Shown: piece by piece, positions 47,149 through 56,854 of the stretch
How positions within the stretch are numbered: the first letter of the stretch is position 1
Layout of the letters: every line of letters starts with the position of its first letter
DNA from: Streptomyces sp. NBC_01216
GTDB lineage: Bacteria; Actinomycetota; Actinomycetes; Streptomycetales; Streptomycetaceae
DNA: 64,000 bases
Direction: 5' to 3'
NCBI RefSeq assembly: GCF_035994945.1
Contig: NZ_CP108677.1
Location: 4,402,001 to 4,466,000, forward strand
Notes under the pieces: model-generated
What the model saw: the letters and a program-made list of their open reading frames with translations, nothing else
Database searches by the model: none
Told to the model about the DNA's origin: nothing
Translations under genes and position numbers: made by a program

Positions 47149-48477
47149 CTACGTCAGCAGGGCGTCCGGCCACCCGCCGCCGGACTCGGCGACGATCTCG
47201 TCGAGGGTCTGCGCCGGGCGGACGGTCGTGAAGACCACCTCCGCGCCGGCCGTCCCCTCGCCCGTGACGGTGAAGCCGTGCACGGAGGGCCGGGGAAGGC
47301 TGTTGTACGCGTAGTGATGGGCGAAGTAGTACGCGCCGGTGTCCGGCACGGCGACCACGTCACCCGGGCGGAGCAGCGGCAGGGTGCGGGCGGTGACCAG
47401 CAGATCACCGGCGAAGCAGGCGGGTCCGGCCACGTCCTGGACGGTCTCCTCGCCGGTGCTGGGCCGCCCTCCGGCGTCGTAGGCGAGGACGCGCAGCGGC
47501 CAGGACTCCGGGGCGTACACCGTCCGGGTGGCCACCTGGACCCCCGCGTGGGTGACGGCGATGGGACGGGAGCCGGAGGTCTTGGTGTACTCGACGCGGG
47601 TCAGGATCGTGCCGTGCTTGGCGAGCAGGGAGCGGCCGAACTCGGTGACCAGGGCGTAGCGCCCGTCGAACAGCCCCGGAACGGTCGAGGCGAGCAGTTC
47701 CGCGTAGGCGGCGTACGTCGGGGTCTCCTCGTCGGAGGCGAAGTTCACCGGCAGCCCGCCGCCGATGTCGATCGTGTCGATCTGCCGGCGTCCGGCCTTG
47801 GTGTCGATCTCCTCGGCGAGGACGTAGGCCGCCTTGACGCCCTCGGCCATCAGGGTCGGCGGCACCCCCTGGGAGCCGGAGTGGGTGTGCAGCCGGCGGA
47901 GCCAGGGGCGGTCGAGGAAGAGCCGGACGACGGCCTCCCGCGCTCCCGGGTCGCGCAGGGCGACGCCGAACTTCGAGGTCCCGGTCGCGGTCGAGAGAGC
48001 GCCGATCGCACCGGCTCCCAGCTGCGGGTTCACCCGCAGTCCCAGAGGGCTCGCGGTCGGCGCCCCGGCGACCAGGGCGTCGATCCTGGCGAGTTCCTGG
48101 AGGTTGTCGGCGTTGACGGCGATCCCGAGGGCCAGCGCCCGGCGCAGTTCCTCGTGGGTCTTCGCGGGGGAGTCGAGCACGGTGCGGTCCGGCGGGACTC
48201 CGGCCGCGCGGGCCAGTGCCAGTTCGCCGGGGCTGGCGACCTCGGCTCCGAGTCCGCACGCGTCCAGCAGCCGCAGGACCGGCACGAGGGGAGCGGCCTT
48301 GACGGCGAAGGCGTGCAGTACCCGGGTGTCGGTCACCGCGGCGAAGGCGGCGGTGAGGGCGGCGGCGGACGCGCGGATGCCGGCCGTGTCGAGGAGCGCC
48401 ACGACCGGCTCGGCGGCGGACAGGAGTCCTTGTGCGACGGCCGCGCGGACGGCCTGATCGCGACGATCGGAAGCCAT
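47149..48477 (-). CDS. LysA-like PLP-dependent decarboxylase (fold III)
   Basis: The protein of about 442 residues has the alanine-racemase-type barrel and beta domain of diaminopimelate and ornithine/arginine decarboxylases: the PLP Lys in HAFAVKAAPLVPVL, DSPAKTHEEL, the RVNPQLGAGAIGA loop, DIGGGLPVNF (phosphate) and GPACFAGDLL (catalytic Cys-like strand). The AVKA motif differs from the YAxKAN of classical LysA. It may be a decarboxylase of another basic amino acid. An ATG at 48486 is an alternative start. It is divergent from hutU. Confidence 0.87.
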   Translation of the reverse strand: MASDRRDQAVRAAVAQGLLSAAEPVVALLDTAGIRASAAALTAAFAAVTDTRVLHAFAVKAAPLVPVLRLLDACGLGAEVASPGELALARAAGVPPDRTVLDSPAKTHEELRRALALGIAVNADNLQELARIDALVAGAPTASPLGLRVNPQLGAGAIGALSTATGTSKFGVALRDPGAREAVVRLFLDRPWLRRLHTHSGSQGVPPTLMAEGVKAAYVLAEEIDTKAGRRQIDTIDIGGGLPVNFASDEETPTYAAYAELLASTVPGLFDGRYALVTEFGRSLLAKHGTILTRVEYTKTSGSRPIAVTHAGVQVATRTVYAPESWPLRVLAYDAGGRPSTGEETVQDVAGPACFAGDLLVTARTLPLLRPGDVVAVPDTGAYYFAHHYAYNSLPRPSVHGFTVTGEGTAGAEVVFTTVRPAQTLDEIVAESGGGWPDALLT

Positions 48478-48542
48478 GTCCTCCATCCCAGCACCGCGAC
48501 GCGTGCCCCGCACTGTTGACTACAAGTATTCAGCAGTCCAGG

Positions 48543-48563
48543 ATGTGAATATCTACTTCACAT
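48543..48563. promoter_or_regulatory. Inverted repeat between the decarboxylase and hutU
   Basis: ATGTGAA-N7-TTCACAT, a perfect 7-bp inverted repeat, lies 60 bp before hutU. The half-site resembles Rex or GntR half-sites, but the spacing is wrong for Rex. Candidate operator of the hut operon. Confidence 0.55.
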
Positions 48564-48623
48564 GAGCGTGATCGCCCGCATGGGGTGTGATCGTCTCGGA
48601 GTTGTGCCGGAGGAGGCATTCCC

Positions 48624-50288
48624 ATGTCAGGACCCCGCCCCGTACGGGCAGCGCGCGGTACGGAACTGAGCGCCCTGGGATGGCAGCAGGAGGCCGCCCT
48701 CCGGATGCTGCAGAACAACCTCGACCCCGAGGTCGCCGAGCACCCCGACAAGCTCGTGGTCTACGGCGGCACCGGCAAGGCGGCCCGCGACTGGCGCTCC
48801 TACGACGCGATGGTGCGCACCCTGCGGACGCTGAAGCAGGACGAGACGATGCTCGTCCAGTCGGGCCGCCCCGTCGGCGTCATGCAGACCCACGAATGGG
48901 CGCCGCGCGTGCTCATCGCCAACTCCAACCTGGTCGGCGACTGGGCGAACTGGGAGGAGTTCCGCCGCCTGGAGCAGCTCGGACTCACCATGTACGGCCA
49001 GATGACGGCCGGTTCGTGGATCTACATCGGCACCCAGGGCATCCTCCAGGGCACCTACGAGACCTTCGCCGCAGTCGCCGCGAAGAAGTTCGGCGGGACC
49101 CTCGCGGGCACCATCACCCTGACCGCCGGCCTCGGCGGCATGGGCGGCGCCCAGCCGCTCGCCGTCACCATGAACGACGGCGTCGCGATCTGCGTCGACG
49201 TCGACCCCCGCGCCATCGAGCGCCGCATCGAGCACCGCTACCTGGACGTGAGGGCCGACGACCTCGCCCACGCCCTCCGGCTGGCGGTCGAGGCCCGCGA
49301 CGCCCGCCGCCCGCTCTCCATCGGTCTGCTCGGCAACGCCGCCGAACTGCTCCCGCGGATGCTCGCCGAGGGCGCCCCGGTCGACATCGTGACCGACCAG
49401 ACCTCGGCCCACGACCCGCTCTCGTACCTCCCGGTCGGCGTCGACTTCGACGACATGGCGACATACGCGGCGAAGGACCCGGCCGGCTTCACCACCCGCG
49501 CCCGCGAGTCGATGGCCCGGCACGTCGAGGCCATGGTCGGCTTCATGGACGCCGGCGCCGAGGTCTTCGACTACGGCAACTCCATCCGCGGCGAGGCGCA
49601 GCTGGCCGGCTACGACCGCGCCTTCGCCTTCCCCGGCTTCGTGCCGGCGTACATCCGGCCGCTGTTCTGCGAGGGCAAGGGCCCGTTCCGCTGGGCGGCG
49701 CTCTCGGGCGAACCCTCCGACATCGCCAAGACCGACCGGGCGATGCTGGAGCTCTTCCCGGAGAACGAGTCCCTCCACCGCTGGATCAAGCTGGCCGGCG
49801 AGCGGGTCCACTTCCAGGGCCTGCCGGCCCGGATCTGCTGGCTGGGCTACGGCGAGCGGGACAAGGCCGGCGAGCGCTTCAACGACATGGTCGCGAGCGG
49901 CGAGCTGGCCGCGCCGCTGGCGATCGGCCGCGACCACCTCGACTGCGGCTCGGTGGCCTCGCCCTACCGCGAGACCGAGGCCATGCTCGACGGCTCCGAC
50001 GCGATCGCCGACTGGCCGCTGCTGAACGCCATGGTCAACGTCGCCTCCGGCGCCTCGTGGGTCTCGCTGCACCACGGCGGCGGCGTCGGCATGGGCCGCT
50101 CCCTCCACGCGGGCCAGGTGACGGTCGCCGACGGCACCCCGCTGGCCGGCGAGAAGATCCGCCGCGTCCTGACGAACGACCCGGGCATGGGCGTCATCCG
50201 ACACGTCGACGCGGGGTACGACATCGCCGAGGAGGTCGCGGAAGAGAAGGACGTCCGCGTCCCGATGCGCGAGGACGGCCTCGCGTGA
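48624..50288 (+). CDS. hutU: Urocanate hydratase
   Basis: Urocanase adds water to urocanate to give imidazolone propionate in histidine breakdown. The 554-residue protein begins [20 protein letters not shown], uses NAD+ as electrophile, and has [20 protein letters not shown] with the nucleotide site, [10 protein letters not shown], and [18 protein letters not shown] near the active site. GGAGG lies before the ATG. Its stop overlaps the M20 gene by 4 bp (GTGA), the first link of the hut operon. Confidence 0.98.
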   Translation: MSGPRPVRAARGTELSALGWQQEAALRMLQNNLDPEVAEHPDKLVVYGGTGKAARDWRSYDAMVRTLRTLKQDETMLVQSGRPVGVMQTHEWAPRVLIANSNLVGDWANWEEFRRLEQLGLTMYGQMTAGSWIYIGTQGILQGTYETFAAVAAKKFGGTLAGTITLTAGLGGMGGAQPLAVTMNDGVAICVDVDPRAIERRIEHRYLDVRADDLAHALRLAVEARDARRPLSIGLLGNAAELLPRMLAEGAPVDIVTDQTSAHDPLSYLPVGVDFDDMATYAAKDPAGFTTRARESMARHVEAMVGFMDAGAEVFDYGNSIRGEAQLAGYDRAFAFPGFVPAYIRPLFCEGKGPFRWAALSGEPSDIAKTDRAMLELFPENESLHRWIKLAGERVHFQGLPARICWLGYGERDKAGERFNDMVASGELAAPLAIGRDHLDCGSVASPYRETEAMLDGSDAIADWPLLNAMVNVASGASWVSLHHGGGVGMGRSLHAGQVTVADGTPLAGEKIRRVLTNDPGMGVIRHVDAGYDIAEEVAEEKDVRVPMREDGLA

Positions 50289-51496
50289 GCGACTCCTTCC
50301 ACGCCATGTGGCGGTCGCTGCGGCCCATCGGCCGCAGCGCCGCCTCGGGCGGCTACCGCCGCTACGCCTGGACCGAGGCCGACGCCGACTGCCGGCTCTG
50401 GTTCCGCATGCAGGCCGAGGCCCGCCGCCTGGACTACGAGGTCGACCGGAACGGCAACCAGTGGGCCTGGCTCGGCGACCCCACCGCAGGCGACGCCGTC
50501 GTCACCGGCTCCCACCTGGACTCCGTACCCGACGGCGGAGCCTTCGACGGCCCGCTCGGCGTCGTGTCCTCCTTCGCCGCGCTCGACGAACTCCGCTCCC
50601 GCGAGGTCCGCTTCACCCGCCCGCTCGCCATCGTCAACTTCGGCGACGAGGAGGGCGCCCGCTTCGGTCTCGCCTGCGTCGGCTCCCGGCTCACCGCCGG
50701 GCAGCTGACCAAGGAGAACGCCTTCGCACTGCGCGACGGCGACGGCACCAGTCTGCCGCGTGCGATGGAGGCGGCAGGCTACGACCCCGAGACCATCGGG
50801 CCCGACCCCGAGCGCCTCGCCCGGATCGGCGCCTTCGTCGAACTCCACGTCGAACAGGGCCGCGCCCTGGACCTGTCCGGGGATGCCGTCGGCCTCGCCT
50901 CCGCGATCTGGCCGCACGGCCGCTGGCGGTACGACTTCGCCGGTGAGGCCAACCACGCCGGCACCACCCGCCTCGTCGACCGCCGCGACCCCATGCTCGG
51001 TTACGCGGAGACCGTTCTCGCCGCCCGGCGCGAGGCCGAACTCGCGGGCGCCGTGGCCACCTTCGGCAAGATCGCGGTCGAACCCAACGGCGTCAACGCC
51101 ATCCCGTCCCTGGTCCGCGGCTGGCTCGACGCCCGAGCCGCCGACCAGGAGTCGCTCGACACGGTGATCGCCGGCATCGAGAGCGCCTCCCGCGCCCACG
51201 CCGCCCGGCACGGCGTCGACCTCACCGTCGTCCGGGAGTCCTTCACCCCGGTCGTCGAGTTCGCCCACGCGCTGCGCGACGAGATGGCGGCCATCCTCGG
51301 GGAGAAGACCCCGGTCCTCGGCACGGGTGCGGGACACGACGCCGGAATCCTCTCCGGTTCGATCCCGACCGCCATGTTGTTCGTACGGAACCCCACCGGC
51401 GTCTCGCACTCTCCGGCCGAGTCCGCGGCCGAGGACGACTGCGTGGCCGGCGTCCTCGCACTCGCCGACGTACTGGAAGGGCTGGCGTGCAGCTGA
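50285..51496 (+). CDS. M20-family amidohydrolase (allantoate/carbamoylase type), probable N-formylglutamate deformylase
   Basis: The 403-residue protein has the dinuclear Zn site of M20 hydrolases: [18 protein letters not shown] (His/Asp), [13 protein letters not shown] (Glu), [27 protein letters not shown], and [11 protein letters not shown]. Databases would call it allantoate amidohydrolase. Its position between hutU and hutF, with 4-bp and 10-bp overlaps, and the absence of hutG argue that it removes formate from N-formylglutamate. That is inference from context; a purine role is not excluded. Confidence 0.85.
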   Translation: MSDSFHAMWRSLRPIGRSAASGGYRRYAWTEADADCRLWFRMQAEARRLDYEVDRNGNQWAWLGDPTAGDAVVTGSHLDSVPDGGAFDGPLGVVSSFAALDELRSREVRFTRPLAIVNFGDEEGARFGLACVGSRLTAGQLTKENAFALRDGDGTSLPRAMEAAGYDPETIGPDPERLARIGAFVELHVEQGRALDLSGDAVGLASAIWPHGRWRYDFAGEANHAGTTRLVDRRDPMLGYAETVLAARREAELAGAVATFGKIAVEPNGVNAIPSLVRGWLDARAADQESLDTVIAGIESASRAHAARHGVDLTVVRESFTPVVEFAHALRDEMAAILGEKTPVLGTGAGHDAGILSGSIPTAMLFVRNPTGVSHSPAESAAEDDCVAGVLALADVLEGLACS

Positions 51497-52842
51497 CGAC
51501 CTACTGGGCGGAGTACGCCTGGCTCGACCAGCGGGTCGAGCCAGGCGTGGCCCTCGACGTGGCGGCCGGCCGGCTCGCAGCCGTGCGCACGGGGGTCGCG
51601 GAGCCCCCGCCGGGCGCCGTCGTCCTGCGCGGCCTGACCCTCCCCGGCCTCGCCAACGCCCACTCGCACGCCTTCCACCGCGCCCTGCGCGGCACGGTCC
51701 AGGTCGGCTCGGGCACCTTCTGGACCTGGCGCGACGTGATGTACGGCGTCGCCTCCCGGCTGACCCCGGACACGTACCACGCGCTCGCCCGGGCGGTGTA
51801 CGCCGAGATGGCGCTGGCCGGCATCACGGCCGTGGGCGAGTTCCACTACCTCCACCACGCTCCCGACGGCACTCCCTACACCGACCCCAACGCGATGGGC
51901 GAGGCGCTGATCGCGGCGGCGGCCGAGGCCGGTATCCGGATCACCCTCCTCGACACGGCCTACCTCTCCTCGGGCTTCGGAGCCGCCCCCGAGCGGCACC
52001 AGCTCCGCTTCTCGGACGGGACCGCGGACGCCTGGGCGCGGCGGGTCTCGCTGCTCGATGAGCACCGCACCGGCGGGGACGAGTCCGCCGTACGCGTCGG
52101 CGCGGCGATCCACTCCGTACGGGCCGTCCCCGCGGACCAGTTGGCCACGGTCGCCTCCTGGGCGGCCGAGCGCGGTGCCCCGCTGCACGTCCACCTCTCC
52201 GAGCAGACGGCGGAGAACGACGCCTGCCTCGCCGCCCACGGACGCACCCCGACCCAGCTCCTCGCCGACCACGGGGTGCTCGGCCCCCGGACGACCGGCG
52301 TCCACAGCACCCACCTCACGGACACCGACATCGCGCTGATCGGGTCGTCGGCCACCGGCACCTGTATGTGCCCCACGACGGAACGCGACCTCGCGGACGG
52401 TATCGGCCCGGCCGTCGCCCTCCAGCGGGCCGGCTCCCCCCTGTCGCTCGGCAGCGACAGCCACGCCGTCGTCGACCTGCTGGAGGAGGCCCGCGCGATG
52501 GAACTGAACGAACGCCTCCGCACCCGGACCCGCGGCCACTGGACGGCCGCCGCCCTGCTGACGGCCGCCACCGCCGACGGTCACGACGCGCTCGGCCGGC
52601 CCGACGCGGGCCGCATCGAGGCCGGAGCGCTCGCCGACCTGACGACGATCTCGCTGGACTCGGTCAGGACAGCGGGAGCGCTGCCGCGTCTGGCAGCCGA
52701 GACGGTGGTATTCGCAGCGTCGGCGCCGGACGTCCGGCACACGGTCGTGGGCGGCCGTCACGTCGTACGGGACGGGGCCCACCGGTCCGTACCGGACGTG
52801 CCCCGGGCCCTCGCGGACTCGATCGCCGCCCTGCGCGGCTGA
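51487..52842 (+). CDS. hutF: Formimidoylglutamate deiminase
   Basis: HutF converts N-formimidoyl-glutamate to N-formyl-glutamate and ammonia. The 451-residue amidohydrolase has metal ligands [15 protein letters not shown], the [13 protein letters not shown] segment and [13 protein letters not shown], and the [15 protein letters not shown] loop. The GTG start overlaps the M20 stop by 10 bp. Its presence shows histidine breakdown here goes by the two-step formylglutamate route. Confidence 0.95.
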   Translation: MQLTTYWAEYAWLDQRVEPGVALDVAAGRLAAVRTGVAEPPPGAVVLRGLTLPGLANAHSHAFHRALRGTVQVGSGTFWTWRDVMYGVASRLTPDTYHALARAVYAEMALAGITAVGEFHYLHHAPDGTPYTDPNAMGEALIAAAAEAGIRITLLDTAYLSSGFGAAPERHQLRFSDGTADAWARRVSLLDEHRTGGDESAVRVGAAIHSVRAVPADQLATVASWAAERGAPLHVHLSEQTAENDACLAAHGRTPTQLLADHGVLGPRTTGVHSTHLTDTDIALIGSSATGTCMCPTTERDLADGIGPAVALQRAGSPLSLGSDSHAVVDLLEEARAMELNERLRTRTRGHWTAAALLTAATADGHDALGRPDAGRIEAGALADLTTISLDSVRTAGALPRLAAETVVFAASAPDVRHTVVGGRHVVRDGAHRSVPDVPRALADSIAALRG

Positions 52843-52859
52843 AGGAGACAGCTCTGACC

Positions 52860-54104
52860 ATGAACGGCCCCGTGGCAACGAACAGTCCGGTGGCGACCTC
52901 CGCCCCCGCCCACGCGAAGAGCACCGTGGCGACGCCCGCCACGGCCATCGTCAACATCGCGAGTCTGGTCACCAACGATCCCTCCCTCGGTGATGGAACG
53001 CCCCTGGGCCTGATCCAGGACGCGGCCGTCGTCATCGAAGGCGACCGTGTCGTCTGGGTCGGTGGATCCAGCAAAGCACCGGCCACTGACAACCGGGTCG
53101 ACGCGGCCGGCCGGGCGGTGATCCCCGGATTCGTCGACTCCCACTCGCACCTGGTGTTCGCCGGCGACCGCACGGCCGAGTTCAACGCCCGGATGTCGGG
53201 CCAGGCGTACGCGGCCGGCGGCATCCGCACCACGGTCGCCGCGACCCGGGCGGCCTCGGACGCGGACCTGGAACGCAACGTCACCCGCTACCTGGCGGAG
53301 GCCCTGCGCCAGGGGACGACCACCTTCGAGACCAAGTCCGGCTACGGCCTCACGGTCGAGCACGAGGCACGCGCTCTGCGGATCGCCGCCGCCCACACCG
53401 ACGAGGTGACCTACCTCGGCGCCCACATCGTCTCGCCGGACTACGCCGACGATCCGGCCGGATACGTGGCCCTGGTCACCGGTGAGATGCTCGACGCCTG
53501 CGCTCCGTACGCCCGTTGGATCGACGTGTTCTGCGAGAAGGGCGCCTTCGACGGGGACCAGGCCCGCGCGGTCCTGGCCGCGGGCAAGGCGAAGGGCCTG
53601 CACCCCCGGGTGCACGCCAACCAGCTCTCCTACGGCCCCGGTGTCCAGCTCGCCGTGGAACTGGACGCGGCGAGCGCCGATCACTGCACACACCTGACCG
53701 ACGCGGACGTCGACGCGCTGGCCGACTCCGCGACCGTGGCCACGCTGCTGCCCGGCGCCGAGTTCTCCACCCGCGCCGCGTGGCCGGACGCCCGCCGCCT
53801 CCTGGACGCGGGCGTGACGGTGGCCCTGTCCACCGACTGCAACCCGGGCTCGTCGTTCACCTCCTCCGTCCCGTTCTGCGTCGCGCTGGCGGTACGGGAC
53901 ATGCGGATGACCCCGGACGAGGCCGTCTGGTCCGCCACCGCGGGCGGTGCGGCGGCACTCCGCCGTACCGACGTCGGCCGGCTGTCACCGGGCGCGTACG
54001 CGGACCTCACCGTCCTGGACGCTCCGTCGCACGTCCATCTGGCCTACCGGCCGGGCGTGCCCCTGGTGGACCAGGTCTGGCGCCGCGGCGTCCGCGCGGT
54101 CTGA
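52860..54104 (+). CDS. hutI: Imidazolonepropionase
   Basis: HutI opens the ring of imidazolone propionate to give formimidoyl-glutamate. The 414-residue protein shows [65 protein letters not shown] and [11 protein letters not shown], all diagnostic. The first 30 residues ([20 protein letters not shown]) are a low-complexity extension not usual in HutI. AAGGAG is 13 bases before the ATG; a later start is possible. It closes the hut operon. Confidence 0.95.
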   Translation: MNGPVATNSPVATSAPAHAKSTVATPATAIVNIASLVTNDPSLGDGTPLGLIQDAAVVIEGDRVVWVGGSSKAPATDNRVDAAGRAVIPGFVDSHSHLVFAGDRTAEFNARMSGQAYAAGGIRTTVAATRAASDADLERNVTRYLAEALRQGTTTFETKSGYGLTVEHEARALRIAAAHTDEVTYLGAHIVSPDYADDPAGYVALVTGEMLDACAPYARWIDVFCEKGAFDGDQARAVLAAGKAKGLHPRVHANQLSYGPGVQLAVELDAASADHCTHLTDADVDALADSATVATLLPGAEFSTRAAWPDARRLLDAGVTVALSTDCNPGSSFTSSVPFCVALAVRDMRMTPDEAVWSATAGGAAALRRTDVGRLSPGAYADLTVLDAPSHVHLAYRPGVPLVDQVWRRGVRAV

Positions 54105-54129
54105 ACGGGACGCCCCGGGCCCGGGACGG

Positions 54130-54477
54130 TCAGCGGTGCCCCAGGACGTTCACCACCCGGCCCGCGGGGTCCCGCACGAAGAACCGCCGCACACCCCACT
54201 CCTCGTCACGGAGCGGGTGGACGATCTCGGCGCCGCGAGCGCGCAGCAGCGCGTACGCGGCGTCGACGTCGTCCACCTCCACGCTGAGATCCGGGTCGAC
54301 GGGCGCCGTCCGGTCGCCGCTCATGAGACTGATCTGAGCGGTGGGCGCCTCGGGCGGGGCGAGGGTCACGATCCAGCCGTGGTCCATGACCGGCCGGAAC
54401 CCCAGCAGTCCGTAGAACTCGGCGCTCGCGGGGAGGTCTTCGCTCCGGAGGTTGGGGACGACGCGTCGGACGGTCAT
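54130..54477 (-). CDS. VOC-family (glyoxalase/bleomycin-resistance-like) protein
   Basis: The 115-residue protein has the paired beta-alpha-beta-beta-beta modules of the vicinal oxygen chelate fold: VVPNLRSEDLPASAEFYGLL, PVMDHGWIVTL and the C-terminal GVRRFFVRDPAGRVVNVLGH, with ligand-type Asp/Glu residues. The function may be an isomerase, dioxygenase or drug-binding protein; none is shown by the context. AGGAG precedes the ATG. It ends convergently with hutI. Confidence 0.88.
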   Translation of the reverse strand: MTVRRVVPNLRSEDLPASAEFYGLLGFRPVMDHGWIVTLAPPEAPTAQISLMSGDRTAPVDPDLSVEVDDVDAAYALLRARGAEIVHPLRDEEWGVRRFFVRDPAGRVVNVLGHR

Positions 54478-54671
54478 GGCGTACTCCTGGCGGGGGAAGG
54501 GAAGGGAAGGGGAGGCGGATGCCGATAGGCCCCACTCTGCCGCCGCTCGCGTGACGTGCCGGCCGTTTTCCCCGGAACTCCCGGCCGCGCCCCCCCCCGC
54601 GCGTGTGCCGGAGGGGGGGGGGGACCGGGCCCGATGCCTCCGGGGGCCGCGCGCCGTGTCCGTCCGCACGG

Positions 54672-54699
54672 AAGGGCCCGTCCGCGCGGACGGGCCCTT
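54672..54699 (-). terminator. Terminator of sigI
   Basis: A perfect 28-bp palindrome (two 14-base arms, AAGGG/CCCTT edges) 54 bp past the sigma-factor stop. Upstream on the map, a 9-C run (54590-54598) and an 11-G run (54613-54623) fill the rest of this gene-free gap (54478-54752). Confidence 0.8.
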
Positions 54700-54752
54700 T
54701 CCCGTGTCCTTCGGTGGCGGCCGGGGCAGGACGGTGCCCGGTCCGCCCGGGG

Positions 54753-55631
54753 TCATTCCTCCAGGGTCAGACCCTTGCGCAGCCTGCCGAGGGTGCGGGT
54801 GAGCAGGCGGGAGACGTGCATCTGCGAGATGCCGAGTTCCTCACCGATCTCGGACTGGGTCCGGCCGGCGACGAAGCGGAGCGAGAGGATGCGCCGCTCA
54901 CGCGCGGGCAGCGCGGCGATCATCGGCTTGAGGGACTCGACGTACTCGACGCCCTCGATGGCGTGGTCCTCGTAACCGATCCGGTCGGCGAGCGCGCCCT
55001 CGCTGTCGTCCTCGTCCGCCTGGGCGTCCAGCGAGCTCGCCGTGTAGGCGTTGCCCGCCGTCATGCCCTCGACGATCTCCTCGCGGCTGAGGCCGAGCTC
55101 CTGGGCGAGTTCTCCGACGGTGGGCGCGCGGTCGAGCTTCTGGGCCAGCTCGTCGCCGGCCTTCGCGAGGTCGAGGCGGAGTTCCTGGAGCCTTCGCGGG
55201 ACGCGCACGGACCACGAGGTGTCGCGGAAGAAGCGCTTGATCTCGCCGACGATCGTCGGCATCGCGAAGGTGGGGAACTCGACGCCCCGGGAGAGCTCGA
55301 AACGGTCGATGGCCTTGATCAGGCCGATCGTGCCCACCTGGACGATGTCCTCCATCGGTTCGCTGCGGGTGCGGTACCGGGAGGCGGCGAACTTCACCAG
55401 GGCGAGGTTGAGTTCGACCAGGGTGTTGCGGACGTAGGCGTACTCGTGGGTGCCCTCCTCAAGCGTGTCGAGGCGGGCGAAGAGGGTCTTGGAGAGGGCC
55501 CGCGCGTTGACGGGTCCGACCTCGTCGAAGGGCGGGATCTCGGGCAGGTCCTCGGGAAGGCCGAGAGCGGGGGCCGGAGTTGCTGCCGACGGCGCGTCGG
55601 GGGTACGCGTGGCGTCGAGCCGGGGTGACAT
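54753..55631 (-). CDS. sigI: Alternative sigma factor of the SigB/SigF group (SigI)
   Basis: The 292-residue sigma factor has region 2 (VELNLALVKFAASRYRTRSE, VQVGTIGLIKAIDRFELSRG, FPTFAMPTIVGEIKRFFRD), region 3 (VPRRLQELRLDLAKAGDELA) and region 4 (ERRILSLRFVAGRTQSEIGE, LGISQMHVSRLLTRTLGRLR). This is the stress-type group. The ATG at 55631 has GGAGG just upstream; in-frame ATGs at 55643 and 55742 are less likely. The divergent STAS and anti-sigma genes mark it as SigI, controlled by partner switching. Confidence 0.93.
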   Translation of the reverse strand: MSPRLDATRTPDAPSAATPAPALGLPEDLPEIPPFDEVGPVNARALSKTLFARLDTLEEGTHEYAYVRNTLVELNLALVKFAASRYRTRSEPMEDIVQVGTIGLIKAIDRFELSRGVEFPTFAMPTIVGEIKRFFRDTSWSVRVPRRLQELRLDLAKAGDELAQKLDRAPTVGELAQELGLSREEIVEGMTAGNAYTASSLDAQADEDDSEGALADRIGYEDHAIEGVEYVESLKPMIAALPARERRILSLRFVAGRTQSEIGEELGISQMHVSRLLTRTLGRLRKGLTLEE

Positions 55632-55854
55632 GGTCTCCTCCATCAGTTCGTCTCGCTGCGGTTTGCGGCGCCTCCAAAGCCGGCCGTGTCGGATGTTCCT
55701 TACTAGCCCTACCCGCTCGACAGGGTCGGTCGCAAGTGCCAATTGTCTGATTTGTATGACTATGTGGCGGAGTTCGGGTACCGTAGAGGGCTTTGAACTT
55801 GTATGGTTCTTCGCACGTCAACGGGCATCCGCGACAGCGAGAAGAGGCACGGAC

Positions 55855-56223
55855 ATGGACCGCCAGAGCGTCGGCAGCGCGCAGCCGGGACGGCTGCGGG
55901 TCGAGGTCCGGACCGAGGGGGTGAGCGAGATCCTGACGCCGGTGGGTGAGCTCGATCACCACACCGCCGAACTGTTGAGTACGCCACTCGACAGGGCGCT
56001 CGCCGCCGGTCGCTCACGGCTCGTGGTCGACTGCTCACGGCTCGACTTCTGCGACTCCACCGGGCTCAACGTGCTCCTCGGGGCCCGCCTGAAGGCCGAA
56101 GCCGCGGGGGGCAGCGTCCACCTGGCCGGGATGCGGCCGGTCGTCGCCCGGGTCTTCGAGATCACCGGTGCGGATGTCGTCTTCACCGTGCACGACTCGC
56201 TCGCGGCGGCCCTCCCCGGTTGA
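55855..56223 (+). CDS. arsI: STAS-domain anti-anti-sigma factor (ArsI-type)
   Basis: The 122-residue STAS protein binds and removes the anti-sigma factor when unphosphorylated. Ser68 in LDFCDSTGLNVLLG is the expected phosphorylation site. It is divergent from sigI and upstream of the anti-sigma gene. GGGTAC at 55776-55781 is a stress-type -10-like box, but I could not find a well spaced -35. The symbol rests on the locus arrangement described for S. coelicolor SigI. Confidence 0.88.
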   Translation: MDRQSVGSAQPGRLRVEVRTEGVSEILTPVGELDHHTAELLSTPLDRALAAGRSRLVVDCSRLDFCDSTGLNVLLGARLKAEAAGGSVHLAGMRPVVARVFEITGADVVFTVHDSLAAALPG

Positions 56224-56312
56224 GCGGGTGTTTTCAGGAAGAGATCGGGCAGGAGAGCCCCGATCGGGTGCGTTGTCGGTGATATCGGTCGAATCGGTGA
56301 GGTGAAGCGCTG

Positions 56313-56789
56313 ATGGACACTGCCGCTGGGGGCAGGAAGGTCGAGGACGTCGTGGGCCCGGTCGCGGGCACCGCCGCCGATCTCGACGTACGGACGCTCG
56401 CGCTCGGCGCGACCAGCGGCACCGTCCCGCTCGCCCGTGACTTCACGCGGTCCGCCCTCTACACGTGGGGCTGGCTGCCGGCCGTCACCGCGGACGCGCG
56501 CGCCGCCGCCGAGGACGTCCTGCTCGTCGTCTCCGAGCTCGTCACCAACGCCTGCCTGCACGCCGGCGGCCCCGAGGAGCTGCGCGTCCGGCGCCGCCCC
56601 AAGGTGCTGCGCCTGGAGGTCACCGACCGCGGGGCCGGTCAGCCCGCGCCCCGTTCCCCGCAGCGGGTGGGGCGCCCCGGCGGCCACGGCATGTTCATCG
56701 TGCAGCGGCTCTGCCTCGACTGGGGCATCCAGCGCACCCCGGGAGCCCCCGGGAAGACCGTCTGGGCCGAACTGGCCGCTCCCGCGTAG
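56313..56789 (+). CDS. prsI: Anti-sigma factor with HATPase domain (PrsI-type)
   Basis: The 158-residue protein has an anti-sigma kinase fold: N-box VVSELVTNACLHAGG, G1 DRGAGQPAP, G2 GRPGGHGMFIVQRLC. It would hold SigI inactive and phosphorylate the STAS protein. The first 25 residues are non-conserved. ATG 56313 lies 89 bp after the STAS stop, on the same strand. The symbol is from locus arrangement only. Confidence 0.88.
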   Translation: MDTAAGGRKVEDVVGPVAGTAADLDVRTLALGATSGTVPLARDFTRSALYTWGWLPAVTADARAAAEDVLLVVSELVTNACLHAGGPEELRVRRRPKVLRLEVTDRGAGQPAPRSPQRVGRPGGHGMFIVQRLCLDWGIQRTPGAPGKTVWAELAAPA

Positions 56790-56854
56790 ACGCGGCGGGA
56801 AGCGGCCGGGTGGCGGGCCCCGGCACTGCCGGACGACCCGCCATCGGGGCTCCC

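Noticed and set aside
55754..55781. SigB/SigI-type promoter before the STAS gene
   Set aside because: GGGTAC fits a -10 but the nearest GTTT-like -35 has wrong spacing.
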